From assembly GCA_900540545.1 (NCBI GenBank), contig UQGJ01000050.1:1-18794 (forward strand): a stretch of DNA of 18,794 nt, written 5' to 3'. The notes beneath the pieces are model-generated. The model was not told where the DNA came from and did no database searches. It saw nothing but the letters and a program-made list of their open reading frames with translations. A program made the translations under genes and the position numbers. This stretch comes from an uncultured Eubacteriales bacterium (GTDB lineage: Bacteria > Bacillota > Clostridia > Oscillospirales > Oscillospiraceae). Positions 13,359 to 18,794 of this stretch are shown here, piece after piece. Numbering within the stretch: position 1 is the stretch's first letter; every line of letters starts with the position of its first letter.

Positions 13359-15236
13359 ATGAAAAAAAGATTACTGTCCGGCCTTCTGTGCGCCGTGCTG
13401 GTGCTGACCATGCTGCCGTCCATGGCGCTGGCGGCGGCCATCCCCTCCGAGGCCGAGGCCGCCCAGGCCCTGGCCGCCCTGGACATCATGACCGGCAACG
13501 AGCAGGGCGACCTGATGCTGGAGCGCAGCATCACCCGGGCCGAGTTCACCAAGATGGTCATCGCCGCCTCCCCCCTGCGGGACAACGTGGGCCCCGAGAC
13601 GGCCACCTCCCCCTACCCCGACGTGCCCCGCACCCACTGGGCGGCGGGCTACATCCAGGCCGCCGTGGACGCGGGCCTGGTCCGGGGCAACATCTACGGC
13701 TACTTCGAGCCGGAGCGGAACATCACCCTGGCCGAGGGCGTGACCATGCTGCTGCGGCTCATGGGCTACGCCGACACCGACTTCACCGGGGCCTACCCCG
13801 CCGGCCAGATGGCCAAGTACCGGGCCCTGGAGCTGGACAAGGGCGTCCCCACCACCAACCAGAACGGCGAGTTGACCCGCCGGGACGCCCTGTACCTCTT
13901 CTACAACCTGGGCCTGACCAAGACCAAGGACGGCAAGAGCTACATGATCGACCTACTCAAGCCCGGCAAGAATCTGGTCAACGCCGCCGGAGAGCTGGAC
14001 ATGGTGGCCCTGGTGAACTCCGCCATGGAGGGCCCCCTGGTGGCCGGCAGTGGCTGGACTGCTAAAATCCCCTTCGACGTCCAGACCGCCGCGGTCTACC
14101 GCTCCGGCTCCCCCTCCAGCTTCTCCGCCATCCAGACCAACGACGTGGTCTACTGGTCCAAGCCCATGCGCACCCTGTGGGTCTACACCGGCCGGGCCAC
14201 CGGCTCCATCCAGGCCATCTCCCCCGCCTCCGCCCCCACCAGTGTCACCGTGGCCGGGAAGAGCTACACCCTGGAGACTACCTCTGCCGCCTACGCCCTG
14301 TCCGACCTGGGCACCTTCAAGGTGGGCGACTCCGCCACCCTCCTGCTGGGCCGGGACGGCAAGGTGGCCGCCGTCATTGACCCCACCCAGTCCACCTCCA
14401 TCATCTACGGCATGGTCACCAAGGTACAGCCCGCCGGATACACCGACGCTGACGGCAACACGTACAGCGACTCCACCGCCTACGTCCGCGCCACCGACGG
14501 CAATGAGTACAGCTACCGCTGCGACGACAAGAAGGTCAAGGTGGGCCAGTTGGTCCAGGTCTCCACCGCCTCCGGCTCTGTGGAGATCAAGACCCTCTCC
14601 TCCACCTCCCTCTCCGGCAAGGTCAACGCCGCCGGGACCAAGCTGGGCTCCTACACCCTGGCCGACGACGTGGAGATTTTGGACACCTACGGCAAGACCG
14701 AGGCCGTCCGGGTCTACCCCAGCCGTCTGTCGGGCATGACCCTCTCCGACGGCATGGTCCGCTGGTACCAGCTGGACGCCAACGGCGACGTGGCCCGGCT
14801 CATCCTCAAGGACGCCACCGGCGACATGCACACCTATGGCGTGGTCACCTCCTCCACGGAGACGGAATCCCAGGAGTACATGTCCACCAGCGGCACCTAT
14901 GTCTACGACGCCGGCGGCGTCACCGGCACCGTCAAGGGCGGCAAAATTTACAACGTAAGTAAAGGCCCCTTCGTTCTCAAGATGGACGAGGGCGAGGTGG
15001 ACCGTTTCGCCAACCTGGACTCCGTGAAAATCACCGACGTGGACGGCAATACCGCCTACGCCCAGAACCGCAAGTACACTATCTCCGAGGATGTGCTGGT
15101 CTACGAGTTGAAAAACGGCGACTACTACCTCTCCTCCCTGAACGTGGTCACCGCTGGGGAGTATAGCCTCACCGGCTACTACGACCGCCCCGAAAATGAG
15201 GGCGGCCGCATCCGGGTCATCATCGCAAAGGCATAA
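13359..15236 (+). CDS. Secreted S-layer homology (SLH) domain protein
   Basis: A 625-residue exported protein. A signal peptide (1 to about 25, ending MALA) is followed by three SLH-type repeats at about 33-70, 86-137 and 143-186; the second is clearest, with YPDVPRTHWAAGYI and AAVDAGLVRG. SLH repeats anchor proteins to pyruvylated secondary cell-wall polymers. The remaining 430 residues are rich in Thr, Ser, Gly, Asp and beta-type segments, with no cysteine-based or catalytic motif I recognise apart from a single Cys near 388. They may form beta domains with a structural or adhesive role. The ATG has AAGGAG seven bases upstream. It lies downstream of the exporter operon but beyond an inverted repeat, so co-transcription is uncertain. 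Confidence 0.9.
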   Translation: MKKRLLSGLLCAVLVLTMLPSMALAAAIPSEAEAAQALAALDIMTGNEQGDLMLERSITRAEFTKMVIAASPLRDNVGPETATSPYPDVPRTHWAAGYIQAAVDAGLVRGNIYGYFEPERNITLAEGVTMLLRLMGYADTDFTGAYPAGQMAKYRALELDKGVPTTNQNGELTRRDALYLFYNLGLTKTKDGKSYMIDLLKPGKNLVNAAGELDMVALVNSAMEGPLVAGSGWTAKIPFDVQTAAVYRSGSPSSFSAIQTNDVVYWSKPMRTLWVYTGRATGSIQAISPASAPTSVTVAGKSYTLETTSAAYALSDLGTFKVGDSATLLLGRDGKVAAVIDPTQSTSIIYGMVTKVQPAGYTDADGNTYSDSTAYVRATDGNEYSYRCDDKKVKVGQLVQVSTASGSVEIKTLSSTSLSGKVNAAGTKLGSYTLADDVEILDTYGKTEAVRVYPSRLSGMTLSDGMVRWYQLDANGDVARLILKDATGDMHTYGVVTSSTETESQEYMSTSGTYVYDAGGVTGTVKGGKIYNVSKGPFVLKMDEGEVDRFANLDSVKITDVDGNTAYAQNRKYTISEDVLVYELKNGDYYLSSLNVVTAGEYSLTGYYDRPENEGGRIRVIIAKA

Positions 15237-15272
15237 AAAAACGCCCGCGGCCAGGAGGCCGCGGGCGTTTTC
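15237..15272. terminator. Bidirectional terminator between convergent genes
   Basis: A 12-bp stem (ACGCCCGCGGCC/GGCCGCGGGCGT) with loop AGGA is flanked by A on the left and TTT on the right. It ends the SLH gene on the plus strand and can end the radical SAM gene, which converges from 15325, on the minus strand. Confidence 0.9.
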
Positions 15273-15280
15273 TATTCCAA

Positions 15281-15321
15281 TGTCATTGCGAGCCAGTTCG
15301 CAAACTGGCGTGGCGATCCGT
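15281..15321. repeat. Short palindromic repeat (TGTCATTGCGAGCCAG...CTGGC type)
   Basis: Starts TGTCATTGCGA, contains the stem GCCAGTT-CGCA-AACTGGC (15292-15309), and continues GTGGCGATCCGT. This form resembles a dispersed intergenic repeat seen in many bacterial genomes, including Oscillospiraceae. Recognition is from memory, and only one copy lies in this window. Confidence 0.55.
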
Positions 15322-15324
15322 TCC

Positions 15325-16197
15325 CTATACCCCCGTCAAATCAAAGGGCGGGATATACCCCTCATCGGCGGCCTCCCCCTCCTGGCAGAAGCCCTCCAGT
15401 CCCAGGTTTTCCATGTACGCGGCGGCGGAGCGCGCCTCCGACCCCCGCAGCTTCCGGTCGATTTCCGGGAACTCGGACGCCCGTCCATGGGGCACGTACT
15501 GGCGCATGAGGGAGAATAACACCGTCCCGGCTGGGAAGGTCTCCGCCACCCAGTCCATCACCGCCTTGGCCTCGTTCAGCCGCCCCGGCAAAATCAGGTG
15601 CCGGATGACCACCCCCCGCTTCAACAGCCCGTCCTCCAGGACGTACGGGCCCGTCTGGCGCACCATCTCCCGGATGGCGGTCGTGGCGGCCTCCGGGTAG
15701 TCCGCCGCGCCGGAGTACCGCTCCGCCAGGGCCGGGGTCAGATACTTCAGGTCCGGGAGGTAGATGTCCACCTTTCCCGCCAGCCCCCGGAGGGTCTCCA
15801 CCCGGTCGTAGCCCCCGGAGTTCCAAACCACCGGGACGGGCAGGGATTCCCACAGCAGCTCCGCCACCACGTGGGAAAAGTGGGCGGGGTTCACGAAGTT
15901 GATGTTGTGAGCCCCCTGGGCTACCAAATTCAGGCAGATGTCCCGCAGGCGGTCCACCGTCACCGTCTTTCCAAAGTCCCGGTGGCTGATCTCGTCGTTC
16001 TGGCAGAACACACAGCCCAGACTGCACCCGGAGAAGAACACGGTCCCGGAGCCGTTGGTCCCGGAGATGGGGGGTTCCTCCCACCGGTGGAGGGCCGCCC
16101 GGGCCACCACCGGCAGGGCGGGCATCCGGCAGTAGCCGGAGCCGCGCTCATCGGTGCGCTCGGCGTTACAGCGGCGGGGGCAGAGATTACAGAGCAT
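15325..16197 (-). CDS. Radical SAM protein, PflA-related
   Basis: A 290-residue radical SAM enzyme. The cluster motif CSLGCVFC (58-65) supplies Cys58, Cys62 and Cys65 for the 4Fe-4S cluster that cleaves S-adenosylmethionine. It follows an N-terminal set of four cysteines (3, 6, 10, 23) in the CNLCPRRC...GYC arrangement of the PflX/AMMECR1-associated 'pyruvate formate-lyase activating-like' group. Conserved downstream segments include VDIYLPDLKY and RHLILPG. The target is unknown; no glycyl-radical enzyme lies nearby, which argues against a dedicated activase. The ATG at 16197 has GAGAGGT six bases upstream. A terminator-like hairpin sits just before it. Confidence 0.9.
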   Translation of the reverse strand: MLCNLCPRRCNAERTDERGSGYCRMPALPVVARAALHRWEEPPISGTNGSGTVFFSGCSLGCVFCQNDEISHRDFGKTVTVDRLRDICLNLVAQGAHNINFVNPAHFSHVVAELLWESLPVPVVWNSGGYDRVETLRGLAGKVDIYLPDLKYLTPALAERYSGAADYPEAATTAIREMVRQTGPYVLEDGLLKRGVVIRHLILPGRLNEAKAVMDWVAETFPAGTVLFSLMRQYVPHGRASEFPEIDRKLRGSEARSAAAYMENLGLEGFCQEGEAADEGYIPPFDLTGV

Positions 16198-16212
16198 GGG
16201 AACACCTCTCGA

Positions 16213-16250
16213 TAAAAAAAGTGGCAGGCGGGCCCTGTCGGGGGGCCACT
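16213..16250 (-). terminator. Terminator-like hairpin after the XRE regulator gene
   Basis: AGTGGC (16220-16225) and GCCACT (16245-16250) close a GC-rich hairpin, followed on the minus strand by seven or more T (16214-16220), 9 nt after the regulator's stop. It lies only about 16 bp before the radical SAM start, leaving almost no room for a separate promoter. Confidence 0.65.
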
Positions 16251-16259
16251 CCCCCGTCC

Positions 16260-16472
16260 CTACCGATTGACCTCGCGCTTGTCAGTCCGTCCCATCAGCC
16301 AGTCCACGGAGACGCGGCACCCGTCCGCAATTTTCAACAGGCTGTCATAGCTGGGCTTTTTTCCGGCTTCCAGGTCCTGTATCCCACGATAGGACATGCC
16401 GGTCGCCTCCGCCGCATCTTTTTGCGTCCAATTGTTCTCTTTTCGTAAGAGCTTGAGTTTTTCCGGAAACAT
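16260..16472 (-). CDS. Small XRE-family helix-turn-helix regulator
   Basis: A 70-residue protein that is essentially one lambda-repressor/Cro-type domain. KLKLLRKENNWTQKDAAEA gives helices 1-2, GMSYRGIQDLEAGKK the recognition helix and the Glu-Gly-Lys turn, and PSYDSLLKIADGCRVSVDWLMG the last helices, as in HTH_3/XRE domains. There is no ligand-binding part. The ATG at 16472 is chosen for the GGGGGAG upstream; an in-frame TTG at 16496 would add eight unconserved residues. It lies 54 bp after thymidine kinase on the same strand and may be co-transcribed with it. Its target is unknown. Confidence 0.85.
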   Translation of the reverse strand: MFPEKLKLLRKENNWTQKDAAEATGMSYRGIQDLEAGKKPSYDSLLKIADGCRVSVDWLMGRTDKREVNR

Positions 16473-16526
16473 ACTTCTCCCCCTTGACTCACACAAGTGT
16501 TCCAGGAAGGTCTCCGCCTGGGGCTT

Positions 16527-17123
16527 TTACTGGCCGCCGACGCCTTCCTGCCGGAATCCGGGGCCTAAATTCCCCTCCCGCCAGTGCTTGCGGCACAGGC
16601 CGATGTACTGGTCGTTGGCCCCCAGCACCACCTGCTCCCCCTCCCGGAGCACGGTGCCGTGCTCGTCGAACCGGGCGTTGCAGGTGGCCTTTTTGCCGCA
16701 CCAGCAGATGGTTTTCACCTCTTCGATGATGTCGGCGGTGGCCAAAAGCCGCTCGGACCCCGGAAACAGCTTCCCGGAGAAATCCGCCCGCAGGCCGTAA
16801 CAGATGACGGGCACGTTCCAGTCGTCCACCACGTGGACCAGATAGTCCACCTCGTCCCCGCTGAGGAACTGGGCCTCGTCCACGATGATGCAGGCGTACC
16901 GGCGGACCTCCTCCTCTGGCATGGCGTGGAGCTCGGCGAAGTAGATGCACGCGTGGCTGAGACCCATGCGGGAGGCCACGAATTTGGCCCCGTCCCGCTG
17001 GTCGATCTCCGGCTTCACCAGCAGGGCCACCTGGCCCCGCTCCTCGTAGTTGTAGCGCACCATCAGCGCGTTGGCGGTCTTGCTGGAACCCATGACGCCA
17101 TAGCGGAAATACAGCTTTGCCAT
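16527..17123 (-). CDS. tdk: Thymidine kinase (type II)
   Basis: Phosphorylates thymidine to dTMP with ATP in the pyrimidine salvage pathway. The 198-residue protein has the P-loop GVMGSSKT (9-16), the catalytic acidic motif VDEAQF (81-86) with Glu83 as the likely base, FSGKLFPGS (115-123) of the lasso region, and a zinc site with cysteines at 140, 142 and 148 and CRKH at 177-180, as in clostridial members. The ATG at 17123 begins the family's MAKLYF; a GTG two codons earlier is less likely. AGGAGA lies about nine bases upstream. The gene follows the aldehyde dehydrogenase by 66 bp on the same strand, with a palindromic repeat between them. Confidence 0.95.
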   Translation of the reverse strand: MAKLYFRYGVMGSSKTANALMVRYNYEERGQVALLVKPEIDQRDGAKFVASRMGLSHACIYFAELHAMPEEEVRRYACIIVDEAQFLSGDEVDYLVHVVDDWNVPVICYGLRADFSGKLFPGSERLLATADIIEEVKTICWCGKKATCNARFDEHGTVLREGEQVVLGANDQYIGLCRKHWREGNLGPGFRQEGVGGQ

Positions 17124-17161
17124 TCTCACTCTCTCCTATTTTTTGTATTCTGCACACCGGC

Positions 17162-17182
17162 GGGCGGCCCCAAGGGCCGCCC
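17162..17182. repeat. GC-rich palindrome (GGGCGGCCC-CAA-GGGCCGCCC)
   Basis: A perfect 9-bp stem with a 3-nt loop lies in the gap between aldehyde dehydrogenase and thymidine kinase. No T-run follows on either strand. It has the look of a dispersed intergenic palindrome; it could also stabilise the 3' end of the aldehyde dehydrogenase message. Confidence 0.55.
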
Positions 17183-17189
17183 CTACGGG

Positions 17190-18548
17190 TCACATCAACT
17201 TCTTTAACAGCCGGATTTTGCTGTCCTGGTAGGGCGGATAACGGACGGGGACGTCCAGTCTTCCCTTTTTCAGTATGCTTTTCTGGTGGGTGAAGGCATC
17301 GAAGCCCGCCTTGCCGTGGCAGGCGCCCATGCCGGAGTTGCCCACGCCGCCGAAGGGCAGGCCGCTGGCCGTCAGGTGGACCACGGTGTCGTTGACGCAG
17401 CCGCCGCCGAAGGGCAGGGCCTCCAGGACCCTCCGCTCCGTCCCCTTGTCCCGGGTGAAGAGATAGAGGGCCAGGGGGCGTTCCCGGCTCTGGAGCTGGG
17501 CAACCAGGCCGTCCAGGCTGTCGTAGGTCAACACCGGCAGGAGAGGGCCGAAAATCTCCTCGGACATGATGGGACTGTTTTCCTCCACATCGGTCAAAAT
17601 CGTGGGCTCGATTTTCAGGGTGTATTCCGCGCTTTTTCCGCCAAAAGCCACCCGTCCGCCGTCCAAAAGGCTCAAAAGCCGCGTGAAATGGGACGCGTTT
17701 ACGATGCGGGGCAAATCGGGGCTGTCCAGGGGGTTGTCCCCGTAGCTTTTCTGGATGTACTTCCCCATGGCCCTGACCAGTCCGTCCCGCTGGGCGGCGG
17801 GCACATACACGTGGTCGGGGGCCACGCAGGTCTGACCCGCGTTCAGGAACTTGCCCCACACCAGCCGCCGGGCGGTGAGGTCCAGGTCGGCGTCGGGGCA
17901 GACGATGACCGGGGACTTGCCCCCCAGCTCCAGGGTCACGGGGGTCAGGTGCCGGGCCGCCGCCGCCATGACGATCTTGCCCACCCGGGGGCTGCCGGTG
18001 AAGAAAATCACGTCGAAGCGCTCTTCCAGCAGGGCGGTGTTGGTCTCCACGCCCCCCTCCACCACCCGGACGTACTCCGGGGGGAAGGTCTCCCCCAGCA
18101 GGGAAGCTAGGATGGCCGAGGTGGCGGGGGCCAGCTCCGAGGGCTTCACCACCGCCGTGCAGCCCGCCGCCAGGGCGGAGATGAGGGGGACCAGGGTGAG
18201 CTGGACGGGGTAGTTCCACGGGGCCATGATGAGCGCCACGCCGTAGGGCTCTGGGCAGACCCGGCCCGTGGAGGGGAACTGGGACAGGGGCATGGGGACC
18301 CGCCGGGGCCGGCTCCAGGCCCCCAGGTGCTTCCGGGTGTCCCGCAGCTCGGCCAGGACCAGCCCCACCTCCGTGGCGTAGCCCTCGAAGGGGGCCTTGC
18401 CCAGGTCGGATTGGAGGGCGGAGAGCAGGTCCCCCTCCCGGCGGAGGAGAGCGGCTTCCAGCTTGTCCAGAGCCTGTTTTCGGGCGACCACCGGGCGGGT
18501 GGCCCCAGTGTGAAAATACTGCCGCTGGGCGGCGATGATGTCGGTCAT
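17190..18548 (-). CDS. Aldehyde dehydrogenase, class-3/fatty-aldehyde type
   Basis: Oxidises an aldehyde to the acid with NAD(P)+. The 452-residue protein is of the short ALDH3 form. It shows MAPWNYP (108-114) with Asn112, the cofactor segment FFTGSPRVGK (182-191), LELGGKSP (206-213) with the general base Glu207, and NAGQTCVAPD (236-245) with the nucleophile Cys241. The end LPFGGVGNSGMG...FDAFTHQKS is typical of ALDH3 and YwdH-like proteins. The ATG at 18548 has GGAGGT four bases upstream; the frame stays open well upstream, but that part is not conserved-looking and lies in palindrome-rich DNA. No neighbour shows which aldehyde it uses; a general detoxification role is plausible. Confidence 0.94.
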   Translation of the reverse strand: MTDIIAAQRQYFHTGATRPVVARKQALDKLEAALLRREGDLLSALQSDLGKAPFEGYATEVGLVLAELRDTRKHLGAWSRPRRVPMPLSQFPSTGRVCPEPYGVALIMAPWNYPVQLTLVPLISALAAGCTAVVKPSELAPATSAILASLLGETFPPEYVRVVEGGVETNTALLEERFDVIFFTGSPRVGKIVMAAAARHLTPVTLELGGKSPVIVCPDADLDLTARRLVWGKFLNAGQTCVAPDHVYVPAAQRDGLVRAMGKYIQKSYGDNPLDSPDLPRIVNASHFTRLLSLLDGGRVAFGGKSAEYTLKIEPTILTDVEENSPIMSEEIFGPLLPVLTYDSLDGLVAQLQSRERPLALYLFTRDKGTERRVLEALPFGGGCVNDTVVHLTASGLPFGGVGNSGMGACHGKAGFDAFTHQKSILKKGRLDVPVRYPPYQDSKIRLLKKLM

Positions 18549-18794
18549 AAGGACCTCCGTGTGAATGAAGAATACAGAATGATGCCCGCGGACACGCACC
18601 AGCCCTGCCGGGAATCGCCATGCTAGGCGCGCCGCGCAAGCGCAATGGGTGTCAATGGGCGGAAGGATAGGCCGTAACGGCCGGGGCGGGTACTTGGGGG
18701 CAGACTTGTCACCTCTAGCCGGTTTCAACTGCCATGCAACCGTCGGCGCCGCCCCACGGGTCCAGGGCCGCGGCCCTGGTTTTCTTTCCGTCCC
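18549..18794. other. Palindrome-rich region without a supported gene
   Basis: Upstream of the aldehyde dehydrogenase I see no convincing gene or sigma-A promoter. The stretch holds GAATGAAGAATACAGAATGA (18563-18582, echoing the AT-rich repeat at 13252), the palindromes GGCGCGCC (18626-18633) and GGCCGT-A-ACGGCC (18670-18682), and a direct repeat CAATGGG at 18643 and 18653. It may be a dispersed intergenic element or hold a structured RNA; neither can be shown here. Confidence 0.4.
18762..18787 (+). terminator. Palindrome followed by T-rich run
   Basis: CCAGGGCCGCGGCCCTGG (18762-18779) is a perfect 18-base palindrome followed by TTTTCTTT. The form fits a plus-strand intrinsic terminator, although a perfect palindrome must leave some central bases unpaired as the loop. 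No plus-strand gene precedes it, so it may be part of a repeat or end an unseen RNA. Confidence 0.35.

Noticed and set aside
15325..16197. Dedicated pyruvate formate-lyase activating enzyme
   Set aside because: The extra N-terminal cysteines point to the PflX/AMMECR1-associated group, and no glycyl-radical enzyme lies in the window.
16489..18645. 718-codon minus-strand frame running through aldehyde dehydrogenase and thymidine kinase
   Set aside because: Pro/Gly/Arg-rich out-of-frame reading across two unmistakable enzymes and the gap between them.
18650..18655. TTGACA on the minus strand upstream of the aldehyde dehydrogenase as a -35 box
   Set aside because: No acceptable -10 box lies 15-19 bases downstream; the nearest A/T-containing hexamer is 23 bases away.
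18549..18728. N-terminal extension of the aldehyde dehydrogenase by 60 residues
   Set aside because: The frame is open, but the residues are Pro/Arg-rich and unlike ALDH, while the ATG at 18548 has GGAGGT just upstream and gives the normal 452-residue length.

Overview
The window looks like a chromosomal segment of a high-GC, spore-forming, Gram-positive gut anaerobe, most likely an Oscillospiraceae relative (Flavonifractor/Lawsonibacter/Intestinimonas type). That placement is my inference. It rests on GC-rich third codon positions, AGGAGG-type ribosome binding sites, sigma-A promoters with 17-nt spacers, an S-layer-homology protein, a SpoIIQ-like forespore peptidase with a forespore-type promoter, and short dispersed palindromic repeats typical of these genomes. 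I see no rRNA, tRNA, CRISPR array, transposase or phage gene.

Left part (1-7345, all minus strand): a probable acyl-CoA metabolic locus. A TetR regulator (6677-7285) ends in a strong terminator. Next comes a near-consensus promoter (TTGACA-17-TATTCT) with a perfect 8-8-8 palindrome at the start site. This drives a small four-helix membrane protein and a sodium:solute symporter of the SSS family. After a structured 263-bp gap come five tightly packed genes: an AMP-forming acyl-CoA synthetase, a KAS III-like enzyme that keeps the nucleophilic Cys but lacks the usual His and Asn, two MaoC hot-dog proteins, and a divergent adenylate kinase. My reading is that an organic acid is imported, activated to its CoA thioester and processed by the thiolase-fold and hot-dog enzymes, with the adenylate kinase recycling the AMP made by the synthetase. 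The substrate is unknown and no matching described pathway comes to mind.

Middle part (7391-8634): a membrane-anchored M23/LytM protein resembling SpoIIQ (minus) and a small double zinc-ribbon protein (plus), divergently transcribed from separate promoters.

Right-middle part (8803-15272, plus strand): a second TetR regulator with two TGACA-type palindromes inside its own promoter. It leads a MacAB/YknXYZ-like exporter: an adaptor with a duplicated lipoyl module, an ABC ATPase and an FtsX-type permease. An AT-rich inverted repeat separates this operon from a secreted protein with three N-terminal SLH repeats, which ends at a bidirectional terminator.

Right end (15281-18794, minus strand): a PflA-like radical SAM protein, a small XRE-type regulator, thymidine kinase and a class-3-like aldehyde dehydrogenase, interspersed with short GC-rich palindromic repeats. 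The last 246 bases hold palindromes but no gene I can support.
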